From Rosa chinensis (Eukaryota > Streptophyta > Magnoliopsida > Rosales > Rosaceae), in contig NC_037094.1 of NCBI RefSeq assembly GCF_002994745.2, positions 582,001 to 646,000 of the forward strand: a stretch of DNA of 64,000 nt. Reading direction: 5' to 3'. The notes beneath the pieces were generated by a model. That model did no database searches, had not been told where the DNA came from, and worked only from the letters and a program-made list of their open reading frames with translations. The position numbers were made by a program, and so were the translations under genes. Of the stretch, positions 12,739 through 24,673 are shown one piece after another. Each line of letters begins with the position of its first letter. Within the stretch, counting starts at the first letter, position 1.

Positions 12739-13729
12739 TATATATTTTTTTAATTGAAATTGATATAATTAGGATCAATAGCCGGCATTCAGCCAATTCT
12801 TAGAGTCTAGCTGCACTTAGAAAAAGATAGCGGCAAGAAAATCCAGAAATCCAAATCTAAGTGAAGCAAACTCATTACAAGTGGATGATAAGACAAAGAA
12901 ACTCCAAGTCTTCTAGGGCAAAATCATAGTCTAGCCTCCCATTAGCCAATCACGCAATTGTGGAACCAATAGAAAACCACTTCCTAGCCAACAAATATGA
13001 GCAACACCTTATCCATAAGCCGCTTGAAATCCAATCTTATTCCAGATAATTACCAACTCCTGCATAAGTTATGATCTGAAACGATTGGGGTCCTGGACCA
13101 TACACTGACCCATTTGCCCAAGAATGTCCACCTCTTAGGCTAGGCCCACCCTCATCACTAAGTGACAAGTGAAGTGGCAAGACACCCTCCTTACAAACCC
13201 ACAAAATAAGGCCCAACAACCCGGAATTGAGCTAAGGCCCAAAGACCCCAGCCCAAACCCGAGAAAATTGGGCATAAGCCCTAGGCCGCCCCATTGCTAC
13301 TGCCATCACCAATCTATCAGGTGGCCGGCCTTACTAGCTTCCCATTAAGCACTGAAAAGCTGCAAGTACTATGCTGCTAATCGGAATCAGAATCGCGTGG
13401 CCTCCGGTTGCAAGATCGAGTCGACGACCACCAACCCAAAGGCCACGACAATCGACTGAAATCAAGGATTGAATTGCCTCAATTCCCATCGCCAAAAAAC
13501 TTGATCCCTGACCTCTAGACGTCAAGCCACCCAGCTGGTTAGCTCCGACCAAACCCATCAACCACTTATCGAGATCGACCGAGAAAGCCACCAGACTTGT
13601 CAAACCGTCTCCTACCTGTGAAACCCATCAGACTTGTCACCGACGCTGCACACAGATGACCGCCGACGCCGCTGCCTAAACTTGAAACCCTACGGTAGGG
13701 TTTCTCTTGAAAAAAAGTTATATAATTTC
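12739..13729 (-). mobile_element. Non-LTR retroposon, minus orientation (about 1 kb)
   Basis: The 10-base sequence TTTCGGAACA stands on both sides (12729-12738 and 13730-13739), a target-site duplication. On the minus strand the body is GC-richer at its 5' half and ends in a weak A-rich tail (T-rich on + near 12745-12751). The 3' part shares CACAATTGCGTGATTGG and a terminal TTGATC...ATATCAA pattern with the retroposon at 58781-59715, so both belong to one LINE-related family. There is no reverse transcriptase frame; it is a short or internally deleted copy. Confidence 0.7.
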
Positions 13730-14098
13730 TTTCGGAACAGATTGGTTAGTAGTAGAGTATCTATTAATTATCGAGTAGCATTATGATCGATTTTGTATGC
13801 ATCAACACCAATTGCTACTGCTGGCAGACTTGGAAACATTTAGTACCAAAAAAAAAAAAAAAACTAGGTACGTACATCAAATATTTAAGAATTCAAGGTG
13901 TAGCAACGTATGAACGGCACTGGGTTATAGCCCATTAGCTCACCTCAAATTTTGAAAAACAAAAAAAGTTTATAGCTCAATTTTAGATTTTTAGTTCAAA
14001 AAATTAAATATTAAAAAGTAATTATTTCAACTTTTTAAACTTAGTCCATATATAATCAAAATATTCTAATTCCGCCCTTGTTAAAGATATAAAAGCTA

Positions 14099-14973
14099 GG
14101 ATCTGTGCGACGGCTGAGATCTCGATCATCTTGATCTCAGGGCAGAGATGAGCCCGGCGAAGGTTCAGTTCGGTTTTGGATCTGGTTTCGAATGTTGATC
14201 GGGTTGTTGGGTGGCATGCGAAGGGTTGTGGTGGTGCGACGGCTCAAGGATGCGGCGCGGCAGTGTAGTGCTCCAAGGAGGCGGCCTGGTGCAGAAGGAA
14301 GACGTTGGGTGCAAGCTTGGTAGGCTACAATGTTGGGTCCTCGGGGGAGATGGTGGTTGGGTCGAGCTTTGGCTTATGGGCCTTGCTGGTGGTTTTTAAT
14401 TATTAGTTGTTTTGTTTCCTGTTATTTGCTTACGGGTGTTGTTCTGTTGAAAATAAGTCCTTACAGTAGTGTAGGGCTAGTCGGGCTGTGTGCCCGTGTG
14501 TGCACTCAAAGTGTCTTGTCTGCTCTAGGTAGGAGGCGAGTTCCTTGCATTTGCAAATGGTCGCAACCTCTTAGTGGCAGTAACCTGTTTGCCCTAGGCA
14601 GGCGGCGAGTTCCTTGCTTGGTCAAATGGTCGCTGCCTCCTAATGGTAGGGTGAAACTTAGTGTCACTGGATGTATTTTTCAGTGGCAACATGATGGGAA
14701 AGCTGTGAGTATGGAAACTATGTTATGTTGTAATCGAGTTGCAGATCGAGTTATCCGTTGTGTCACCGCTGTATAGCAAATAGAGTCGCCTGTAGAGCGC
14801 TCTTTGCTAGTCGGTGCGTATTTGAATACAATTGTTTAGTAGAGAGTCATGATATTATTTCAGGATATTCTTTAGGTGTCTATTGTGATCAGGGGTTTAA
14901 GCTCAATGTCTCCCCCTTATATTCAACAGTTTCATTAATCAAGGCTTGAGGGCAGCCGCACCAGCACTTTATT

Positions 14974-15007
<34 letters not shown>
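14099..15007 (+). mobile_element. Non-LTR retroposon with TA-repeat tail (about 0.9 kb)
   Basis: Flanked by ATATAAAAGCTA on both sides (14087-14098 and 15008-15019). It begins with a GC-rich segment, ends in GCACCAGCACTTTATTCAAAA and then a TA repeat that serves as tail. The open frames inside (for example 14330-14776) have no domain. The 3' end differs from the other two retroposons in the window, so it is a separate family or subfamily. Confidence 0.65.

Positions 15008-15013
<6 letters not shown>
14978..15013. repeat. TA dinucleotide tract (retroposon tail)
   Basis: About 17 TA units directly after the retroposon 3' end; probably its simple-sequence tail. Confidence 0.85.
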
Positions 15014-15016
<3 letters not shown>

Positions 15017-15019
15017 CTA

Positions 15020-17345
15020 AGAGTATAAATTGTTCTTTGTTTTTTTTTTTTTGGAATAGAAGTATAAATTGTTTCTGTTGTGTGCGAAAATTGTAAACAA
15101 TTATATATTAATCTAATTATTGTTAGATCTGGAACTTCAACACTTCCGAATACTATGAATCTTTGGCCAATGAAGTGATGCACGAGATTACGAGAGAGTT
15201 TCAAATTAAGCTAGTCCCCTGCGACCATGCATATGCGAGCTTGTACAATGCAGGAGTACTCATGCATTTTATAATTACAGTGACTTCACAGTAGGAAAAG
15301 GCAGATGGGAAAGCCAGAAGCCAGAAGCCAGAAGCCAAAGATATTATTAATATTCTCACGACAATCACCACACATCGAACAAGAGTGAACCGTGAACAGA
15401 AGACCGTTGCCACTCATTTCCCCACCTAATTTCACATCAAATGATCAATTGTATGCATGTTACAGGGTATAGACACCATTCCTATCCAGCTCATGCCATT
15501 ATCCCCATATCGATCTATATCGATCTTTCCCGTCAAAGTCAATACTTCATGATTGCTACTAATTAAACTTAATTTCCCATCAAATCCTAATTAAACTAGA
15601 TACCCAGTAATGAGGCCTTTATCATGAAGAAAAATATTTGCACATTTCTGTGATGAAGCTCCCACACTCGCTCCTCATTGGAGTCATATTCTTAATTTCG
15701 TTTCAAACACGCATTTACTCTCATCACTTTTGCAGATTTCTTTGTAGAAACTCCAAAGTCGATTTCCATTTTCAACAGCAAGTAGACTCACTCTACCGAA
15801 GATTGAAACTATTCCCGTTGAACCTACTTCTTCTCCTCGGCGTTCATACGTATGATCACCTCTCTGTTTGTCTCTCCAACTTTCAACAACTAACACCTGT
15901 GCTATTCAATCATAGAACGGATCCCTAGAAGAGTTACTTAAAGACGCGAATAATTTGAAATTTGCTTCCGTACGTACCTTGTAAGTACCTACTAATTAAT
16001 TGATAATCAATTGAAGTTAACACTTAAACAGATAAATTGACAAGTCCATCATGTACAAATGTATAATGATCGAGAAGAAAAACAAAATTGAAGCTGCTGA
16101 TTGCAATGTTGTCAAGAGCAGTGACATATAATAGACATAGATTTTCTTAACCCCATTAATGCAAAAGTACAAAACATCATGGATGAGAGTGGCACTACAC
16201 TTTTCTTTACTCTTTCCCGATCACACACACACTTAATTTTCCAACGTCAATTATTGGTTGGATTCGATCTAGCCCATACCCTTCGTGGGACCCTCTCTCC
16301 TTCTAGCCTCAAGTCTGATCATCATCATCAACTCTGACTCCGAGAAGCATAGCCTGAGTATTATTATCCAAGACTAGGAGCGATCATCGGTATCTCTATG
16401 ACGGTTTCACCCATTCCTCTTGCTGCGAATTACTAAAAACATTGAGTCGGAGTCGGACCTCGACTGGATTAATTATTTCCATTGCATGATCAATGCCATG
16501 ATCATCCTTATAATGTATTTAATTAATCGAGGAATAATGTACTTTTCAGTTCATGAACCTAGACAATCTAACCACACGCTTTATACATGTCATTGTGGCA
16601 TGCATGTCTTGCTCATTGAGTTTTCATGTGTAATGATTATACTACAAATTATCCAACTTAACTACACTTTATAAATTTACAATTGATCAACGTACTTCTA
16701 TAATATTTCGGCTCCAAAGTCTGTACTTGAGTATGTAATATATTGGATATCGAAATTCTTAGGGTGACGAGTAATCCTTATGTGTATTGAAATACAAAAC
16801 AATTAATTTTTAAGGTGTTGAGAGATATTCATACAAGGTTGCAATAAATTTGTTATTTTCTATGATTCTTCTTACCGTAAACTTGAATACGATATTTTTT
16901 ATAACTTTAATAATATATCCGGCAAAAAAAAAAGGAAAAAGGGAAAGAAAAGAATGTGTCTAGCAATAGGTGTAACTATATCCTTGAGACCAACGAAGGT
17001 TTATAACTATATATGCTCAACTAAAGGCCACCGATCGATGGTGAACTTAATGTGCCAACTGCTTGCATTGAATAGCTTTTGCGAAGCATGCCGTGCTTGT
17101 TCTATATGAAACATTATTGTAGATCGGACACAGGTGTATTTGATGGAGATCGAATTTTTGTTTGAAGGAGGTAGCTAGTCAAACTTCCACTACCTAAAAA
17201 CAATTCTAAACCCCAACAATATCCATGTATCAAACAAAACCTTAGTCTATTGGTTTTATCAGATCGATCAGGATAAACATAACCGATTTTGGGTGATCAT
17301 TTTCCTCATCATTTCAGTTGCAAAAAGACTCTAGAAGAGCTAGAG
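15020..17345. other. Intergenic region upstream of the ZF-HD gene
   Basis: AT-rich without a supported gene. The frame at 15638-15928 and its antisense partner have no domain. The part nearest 17.3 kb is probably promoter of the ZF-HD gene. Confidence 0.5.
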
Positions 17346-17355
17346 CTATATAAAG
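17346..17355 (+). promoter_or_regulatory. Candidate TATA box of the ZF-HD gene
   Basis: CTATATAAAG, a near-consensus plant TATA box, about 290 bases before the start codon. It would place the transcript start near 17380 with a leader of roughly 250 bases. Inferred from sequence only. Confidence 0.4.
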
Positions 17356-17637
17356 GGTTGTGTCCAAATGCCACCGCTGAATCCCCCCACACATTATGTA
17401 TACATAGACTGCGTCAGCTAATTAATCAGCTTCTTCCTTTTTCATTTTCCAATATGAACATATTATAATACCAAGGACAAATTAAGTTACAAGTACGGCC
17501 AACATGGGCACTAGTGTAATTATTCCAACCAAACAGTACCATATTCAAAACCCCTATCTATGCGCCTCTGCTTCTGTACACTGGTATATCATCAAGCACA
17601 TAGCTATCTGAGGCTGAGAGAACCAGAGAAAAGAGAG

Positions 17638-18258
17638 ATGGAAGGAGAGAACTCATCAAACGATGTATACAGAGAGTGCCTCAGAAACCATGCAGCCAGC
17701 CTCGGCAGCTATGCCACCGACGGGTGTGGAGAGTTTACACTCGACGACACCTCGTCCCCAGGCGGACTACAATGCGCCGCCTGCGGCTGCCACCGTAACT
17801 TCCACCGCCGAGTCACCTACGCACCCGGCGTAGGCAGATCATCCGGCGGCGGCACTGCTCATCATCGCGTCATCAGCTGCAGCAGCCGAGGAGATCTTCA
17901 CCACGAGATGATGACGTCACAGGAACTGATTGACTACAATGTCGGAGGTGGAGGGGGAGCAGCGGCGCGGCAGATGATGGTGGTAGAGTCACCGGACAGC
18001 GGGGACAGGAGCGGCAGCGGGAGGAAGCGGTTCAGGTCCAAGTTCACGGTGGAGCAGAAGGAGAAGATGCTGGCGTTTGCGGAGAAGCTGGGGTGGAAGC
18101 TGCAGAGGAAAGATCTAGAAGATGAGATTGAGAGGTTCTGCAGAAGTATTGGGGTCAGCAGACAGGTTTTCAAAGTGTGGATGCATAACCACAAGAACCT
18201 CTCCTCTTCTTCTTCTGCATCTACAACTGCCAATGCCTCCTCTCTCACAACCCAGTAA
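17638..18258 (+). CDS. Zinc finger-homeodomain (ZF-HD) transcription factor
   Basis: Plant-specific transcription factor that dimerises through its N-terminal zinc finger and binds DNA through an atypical homeodomain. Single exon, 206 residues, as is usual for the family. Residues about 10-60 are the ZF-HD dimerisation domain (YRECLRNHAASLGSYATDGC, then CGEF, LQCAACGCHRNFHRR), with the conserved Cys and His residues present. Residues about 128-187 are the homeodomain (KRFRSKFTVEQKEKM, FAEKLGWK, VFKVWMHNHKN). The tail is Ser/Thr-rich. An in-frame ATG at 17560 would add 26 residues; the later ATG is preferred because family members have a short leader before the finger. The exact ZHD subgroup cannot be fixed without a tree. 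Confidence 0.95.
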   Translation: MEGENSSNDVYRECLRNHAASLGSYATDGCGEFTLDDTSSPGGLQCAACGCHRNFHRRVTYAPGVGRSSGGGTAHHRVISCSSRGDLHHEMMTSQELIDYNVGGGGGAAARQMMVVESPDSGDRSGSGRKRFRSKFTVEQKEKMLAFAEKLGWKLQRKDLEDEIERFCRSIGVSRQVFKVWMHNHKNLSSSSSASTTANASSLTTQ

Positions 18259-19803
18259 CCAAGTCGATTAACTAGCTAGCTAGCATCTCTCTGTTTCTAT
18301 CTAGGGTAAGTAGAATAATTAATCAGCGTCGATTTTCCCTCTATGTTCTCTCTCTTTCCCCGATCCTCTATCTCAGCATTTGATTGAGCTCTTAGGTCTG
18401 AACTTCATGGTAATTAATTTGATTGTAATCTACTGGATAAAATGCCATTTTCTTCACTTTCCCAGAACTTAATTTTACTTGCATATTCCTAGCTACACAA
18501 AATGGTCTCTTATATACTCGATCTTATGCGTACAGAAAATGATGATTTTCCTAGATCCTATAAAGTAATGCATAATTCTATTGTCGGATTGTAACTTTGC
18601 TAAGTTAGAAGTTAACATAGATATAGGATTTAAGCTTTAATTAACACTGTTAATTACACTATCAAAAGTCTTTGGGGTTATCCCAATTAAGCAGCACTTA
18701 AGCTGTATTGTGGAAAGGTAGATTAAGATTAGGTCAAAAAATGGTTCAATCCCTTTCACCAGAACAAAAAACTGACCTAACTAGCTGTTAGAAATTTCTC
18801 ATTTTCTAGGCATATATTCAATCTGGATTTCATAATGAAATCCAACCATAACTTCCAATGGCTCTAAAGCCTTGGCATGGGGCAGTTGTAGGTGTAAAAG
18901 GGCTTTTGTTTTGATTATGATAACTAACTAAGAGACCCCTTACCTAGCTTTCACGTGTTTAATAAGTTTTATTAGCATGAAAAATATTAGATATTCCATA
19001 ATATTGAAGGATCTTAAACCTTGAGATACTATATAATTAAGGATAGTAGAACCCGAGGTTATCATTTTGCTTTATGCTTAATTTGATTAATCAATATATT
19101 TTGAAGTAGTAAAACTTTTCTTTCCTCCTGTTTCTATATATTGCTGTATACTCTGCTGTTGTATTCGCTGCACAGCATAACCTGCAGATAATTGATCACA
19201 TTGGAAACTTACAAAGCTGCAACAGTCTGATTCTGACTCTACATACTCAATCTATGGCCTACCCGATCAATGTCCCCCATCCCCTAGTAGCTACCTAGTT
19301 TTATTACATTAATTAACATTATAAGATTATGTTATGAATACAGACATGATAAGCTGGGTTTCCATTTTGTTGTTGAAGCTAGCCATGTTGCTATGTTCAA
19401 CGTTTTGATGATTAAGTGTTAAAAAAAAAAAAAAAAAAAAAAACATTTTCATCAATCATGGCCCATTGGAAAATCAGTACAGAATACTCACAAGAAAATT
19501 TTAAGAAAAAGTTGGGAGCCATATCTCTGAAATCAGATTCGGTAGCTATATGGTTTACTTTTACAGGTAGCTGGTTATAGGCTTGGCTAGCTCTACCTCC
19601 AGTCCTCCATGTATATTTTTGTTTTGTTTTGTATGTGTATGTGTATGTGGTGGAAAATGACGCAACAAAAAAGTAGAATGCGAGTCCGACAGACATGCTT
19701 ACCTTACGTTGCTCTCGATCGCCATCTCCATTGCTACCAATCGTGAAGACATATATTATCCATGCCTGCCTGATGCGCTTCATGTCTTGTCAAAATCAAC
19801 CAT

Positions 19804-19857
<54 letters not shown>

Positions 19858-20729
19858 CTGGCTGGCATGCCCACTCCATCGTCGAGCTAGTTACCTGGCT
19901 TCAGTATATAGGAGACTTAGAAAACAGTAAGATATATAAGCACCGTATAAGAAGTTAAGAACAATAAAGGGATTGATGCGGAGCTTCCAATACCTAGGGT
20001 TTCTGGCTTGTTTAGGTCATTTTGTTTAGGGTTTAGGTCATTCTTTCCCTGGCTGAAACGACATTGTGGGCTAGCTTTCTATGTTCTTCTGCGTGGGTCT
20101 TTCCCTGTTGGGTTTGTCTAGAAAGGGCGGCCTTTGGGCCTCTTTAATTATGTAGACAAAAAGAAATCTGAAAATCGTGCATTTCTCATTTTTCACACAT
20201 ATCTAGTCTCAAATGACTATGCCGATTACTCAATTTGAACCGGGGGGATCATTTGTTGCCACTTGAAGTCTAGACCAGACATAAAGATGACAAAGATCGT
20301 CATTATACATTGAGTATGATTCTAATACATTCAAAATCGACCAATCTCATCCGCCTTGATCAACGACATCATTCTTTAGATAAACCCCAACCAGACATGA
20401 TGATGCAACATCACAGATTAAAATCAACTAAAAATGCTGGAAATTTGTCAAAACTCGATTCTACTACTCGAACTGTATCGCAAAATCCAATTCAGTGCCT
20501 CAGCAGCTTGACTTGACTTGAGAGTAGAGGGGGGCAAAAAAAAAAAAAATTATATAGTAGCACATAACCAAAGATGTAAACACAGAAAACTCACTTTCAA
20601 AAAGATTTATACAAATAAGGACATGAGTCCAGGCCCAAAAGCCAAATGATACAGGTCTGACTCCTATTTTTAATGTAAAATGACTAAAATGTTCAGTTTG
20701 ATGAAATATTTACGAGTATTCCACTGACC
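18259..20729. other. Intergenic, with simple repeats
   Basis: 3' region of the ZF-HD gene, then AT-rich DNA. It contains a poly-A run near 19421-19443 and a compound TA/TG microsatellite at 19806-19857. No gene recognised. Confidence 0.5.
19806..19857. repeat. Compound (TA)n(TG)n microsatellite
   Basis: About 15 TA units followed directly by about 10 TG units. Confidence 0.95.
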
Positions 20730-21170
20730 AAATGCTTAGGATAACGTACAATTACAACAGGGCAAATACCCTGCCAAGCCTACCATCACTCCCACGTCCC
20801 AAAGCCTCGGCTTCCCATGATGACGGCACTGAGCCCTGACCTCTCGACCTCGAGGCAGAGCCGCTCCTTCATACCGTGGTCCTTGATGATGTGGATTTTG
20901 TAGAGAATCTGAGCCTCCTTCAATGGGCGGGCGAGATCGCCTACCTTGGCGGTGGTGGAGGCATCGAAATAGTGCCAGGGCGGATGTAGTGATCGACAAC
21001 CCAACGGAGAGGTAGGCACTCTCGTCCGAGAGGTCGACGGCGACGCCGAGCTTGCGGTGGGGGTGACACCGGCGGGGGAGGAGCGGTGGCAGGGAGAGTT
21101 GGGGTGGGGGATTCTGATTTGGGGGAGTTAGGGGTCAGCGGGGTCTTGGGGGTTGTGGATGATTCATTTG
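20705..21170 (-). pseudogene. Universal stress protein (PHOS32-like) pseudogene
   Basis: Read on the minus strand in shifting frames, the pieces of a plant USP-A domain protein appear in order. They are a Pro-rich leader (TPNSPKSESPTPTLPA), then RKLGVAVDLSDESAY and a frame change to RWVVDHYIRPGT. After a deletion come YFDASTTAKVGDLARPLKEA and KIHIIKDHGMKERLCLEVER, then LSAVIMGSRGFG, and finally ICPVVIVRYP in another frame. At least three frame changes and two deletions are visible: the middle of the domain after the GT, and the segment before ICPVV. It cannot encode an intact protein. Family members are thought to be phosphorylated cytosolic ATP-binding proteins. No poly-A tail is seen, so it is probably a decayed duplicate rather than a processed copy. 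Confidence 0.85.
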
Positions 21171-22502
21171 CGGAGGGTTATTGGTTCAGAGACTTTGAGA
21201 GTTGACGGAAGAAATGGTGAAGGTTGAGAATAGAAGAGAAAGAAAGAAAGAAAGAAAGAGGTTTTTGATTGAGCGTCCAGCCAAGGCAAAATACATCAGA
21301 GGTAGGTTGTCTATTAAGAAGATGTCTGCATATTGTAGTACTCGTGATCTGTGACTAGAGGAAAGAGTTGGTGAATCTGAACTGATGTAGAGTCCTCTTG
21401 TTTTTTTTCCCTTCTTTTTGAAGCTATATTCTCTGCTGTTTCTGCAACAAGACCTCGGGCTGATGTTGCATATTGCATCCATGGTCTTGCTATGAGGTCA
21501 GCGAAGACACATAACTGGGTAGTAAGTGCATTTTGTACTTAATCTTCATCTTGATCGTTATTCTTACCCAAACTTAATAAGTGAAAAGAAAAGAAAAATA
21601 GAAGAAGACACTATAGATTTGATTTTCAAGGTTCGCTATCCATGGTGGGAAATATTCTATGTATATGATGAGTATTCACTGGCGCAAATGCTCATCAATC
21701 AGATCAGTTCTTTTGTTATACCATCTTACAATAAGCTTGTTTTCATTGAAATTCGACTAATTGATTATTGGTTGGTGTGTTTAGGTTGCATTGAAAACTC
21801 TAATTGTTCTTCATCATGCTTTGAGGGAAGTGAACCCCACCTTTCATGAAGAAATCATGAATTATGGTAGAAGTAGAAACCATATGCTTAACTTGTCTCA
21901 TTTCAAAGATGATTCATGTCCAAATGGTGTGGTCTTATATTGCATCCATCACACGCTGCAAAGTCTTATATTGCATTCAAATGGTGTAGTCTTATATTTG
22001 ACAGATCTAATTGCTCCTGCTCTTACTATTGCTATTGCTACTGCAAATGAAGCTGCTACTAAATCGATGACCCATTTCAGCTGCTTCTGCTATTGCTACT
22101 ACAAATGAAGCTGCTACTAAACCGAAGACGAGTATGATTGCAGTAGCAAGATTGGATGAGTGCAGTAGCAGAACACAAGTACAAGAGCAGTAACATAACT
22201 AGATGAGCATGATTTGCAGCGAGTACAATAGCAGGATTGGACGAGTGCAATAGCAAGATTAGGCGATGACGAGTGCAGTAGTAGAACATAAGTACAAGTG
22301 CAATAGCAGAACTGGACGAGTATGAGTGTAGTAGCAGGATTGGACGAGTGTAGTAGCAGAACACGAATACAAGTGCAGTAGCATGCTGCAGGATTTGAAC
22401 CAAAAAGAGTTTTGATTAAAGAAAATAATTAAGATTTAGTTATCCATGCATAAATGTTAGAATTGTAAATGTTTTATTGACACATGGCAATAAAGTAACA
22501 TA
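21171..22502. other. Intergenic with degenerate short repeats
   Basis: No supported gene. A segment of about 50 bases, from TATTGCTACTGCAAATGAAG onward, is directly repeated near 22030 and 22090. It leads into a degenerate repeat at 22120-22390. Confidence 0.5.
22120..22390. repeat. Degenerate GCAGTAGCA minisatellite
   Basis: Loosely repeated blocks of the type GAGTGCAGTAGCAGAACAC, AAGTACAAGTGCAATAGCAG and GATTGGACGAGTG. About ten variants follow one another. The long open frame on the minus strand (22077-22403) is a by-product of the repeat. Confidence 0.75.
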
Positions 22503-22511
22503 AATAGATTA
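22503..22511. repeat. Target-site duplication, left copy (element P)
   Basis: AATAGATTA; the partner at 27177-27185 is AAGAGATTA (8 of 9 identical). Confidence 0.75.
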
Positions 22512-22676
22512 GGGTCCTTGACCCAAAGCACCAAAATTGACAAAAATTATCTCACTTACCCCAACAACAGTTTTTTATTCCCACTAACCCAATTATAAAT
22601 GAAATAACAGCTTTGCCCTTAGCATAATTAAGAAATCACAACCACTGCCACTCATCTCTTTCTTCTGCAGATGCGA

Positions 22677-22715
<39 letters not shown>
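22677..22715. repeat. TC microsatellite next to end A of element P
   Basis: About 19 TC units. A GA tract stands at the matching position inside end A of element Q (28545-28569), so the tract belongs to the element family. Confidence 0.9.
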
Positions 22716-22717
<2 letters not shown>

Positions 22718-23056
22718 CTCCAGAAGGCGCCGACCCGTAGAACTCCATCATCGCCGGCGAGGCCACCAACGGCTTCCTCTCACCGGGTCCACCACTCTCA
22801 CCGGATCCTTCCTTGGAGGATATGACAAGGCTCAGCCCCGATCCGAACCCGACACCTCCGATTCCGATCTAGATCAGAAGCTCAATCTCCGTCTCTGTTG
22901 AGATCGAGCTTGTCCTTGCTTACTTAATTGGCTTCTGTCATCTTTTCCAAACACTGTTTAGTTGCAGAAAGGTGAAAACCAACGTTTTATATCTATCTAT
23001 GTCCTATAATGTACAAGCAAGAAGAAGAAGAACGAGATCGAAAGTAGATGAATTAC

Positions 23057-23349
23057 TGTATTCTTTTCTCTAGTGTTCGAAATAGGGGAAGAGGCTGGAA
23101 GTGTAGTCGTGGGCTACAAATTCAGAGTGATTTGGAGACTTCTGAGCTTGGTGTTGGATTTTCTGCATCTATCTCAGCGAGATTCCCATATAGTAAAGAA
23201 GTTGTAGGGCCTTTGATGCCTTGCATTTGGAGCGTCCTTCGGAGCCTCACGGACTTCAACCAGACTATGTTGTAGAGATGAAGAAAGAAGCCAACCAATC
23301 TCAAAAGAACTAGGGAAGAAACGATTCTGAAATGAAGAGAGAGCTCCAT
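23057..23349 (-). pseudogene. Captured cytochrome P450 first-exon fragment (CYP714-like)
   Basis: On the minus strand from 23349, a membrane-anchor-like start (VLLRLVGFFLHLYNIVWL) is followed by RLRRTLQMQGIKGPTTSLLY and GNLAEI. This is the linker and proline-rich hinge of a plant P450 of the CYP714 type. After SEVSKS a frame change leads to HDYTSSLFPYFEH, then TAG in place of the expected Trp codon, then RKEYS, where homology stops near the usual end of exon 1. There is no heme-binding region. It lies inside transposon P and is read as a host-gene fragment picked up by the element, then decayed. CYP714 members modify gibberellins or related terpenoids; this piece has no such function. Confidence 0.75.
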
Positions 23350-24673
23350 TATTTTCTCTCTCTGAGCATTGGGTTTCTAGCTACCCAGGTAGGGTAGTTG
23401 TAATAACCCGAAAATTAGTGTCAACTATAGAACACTATATTATTAACTATATTTGAAAAATCTTTGTTATTGAGCTCAAGACTCTCATCTATGTTATTTT
23501 TGTGATGCATGTCATTTTAGTACTAATTATTGTAATTTTTTTTTACTAAAGTTCTTTACTTATTAATTGGGTAAATGTGCATATGGATGTGTATGTGAAC
23601 ATACATACATATATATATATATATATGCATATATATATATATATATATATTTAGCAAGTGGATTTATGCTTTCTTTCTTTTTTTTTTTTTTTAATTTTAT
23701 CTTATCATTTTAATCATTTAACCTAAATAGTAATTAGTCACTCACCTTATAATAATTTGCCACTTACTTATTTTATGCTTAATTCTAGCCTATTTAAGCA
23801 TATGATCTGAACATACTTCTTACAAGCTTGAAGATCAAATGCAAAATTGATCAAACACTCCCTTAGTTGTAGAGAAAACTCAAGTTCCCACACAAATCCT
23901 TCATCCTTTCTTCTCTTTAGAAGCTCCCTTTGTTTTTCTTAAAGAAGTCCAAGCTTGAATTCAAGACCAAAATCTTCACCTCACCCCTGAGTTTCTTAAG
24001 TAAGTACATGAATACATTTTTATGTTCTTTTGTCTTTAAGATTTATCAAACTACATAATCAATGATAAAATGGAAAAGGATCTGCTTTGCTGCAAACCAG
24101 TATTTTCGTATATAACAAAATCTGTTTTGTCAAAACTATTTACAGTATTAAATTCCTCATCAAAAGTTCTTCAATTTAGGCTTTTGAATCACTAAAAAAG
24201 GTTAAGAAATGAAGAAGTTATGGCTAATCAAAGTTTTCAACTTTTAAACTTGCTGGAAATCTCATACAGCCATCACAACTTCAAAAATTCATATCTCCCT
24301 CATTTCTTATCCATTTTCTACAAACTTTATATCAATTTGAAGCTTAGGACCTCTACTTGTGATCTGGAAAGTTTGAGAAGTAATGGTAATTTTATACTGT
24401 ACGTAAAGGCTTAGATATCAAAGGACAGTATCAAAAATATCGGTTTCTGCATTGTTATAGTTCTTCACCATTTCTGGACTATGTGACTTCGAACTGGATT
24501 ACACGACTTATACCATTGCATTCCTTGTGAGAAACCCTTTGAATTGGTATACTCATTTGACTAATTCGGACTTGTGATGGACAACATAACATATGTTGAA
24601 GTTTGATGACTCTAATCGGAGAAACATGAACATGGTTGATGAACTTCAATAAATTTGGACATAAGGACTGAAA

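Noticed and set aside
14330..14776. 148-codon frame
   Set aside because: Lies within a non-LTR retroposon; Cys- and Val-rich with no reverse transcriptase or other domain.
22077..22403. 108-codon minus-strand frame rich in Leu, Ser and Tyr
   Set aside because: Produced by the degenerate GCAGTAGCA repeat; no domain.
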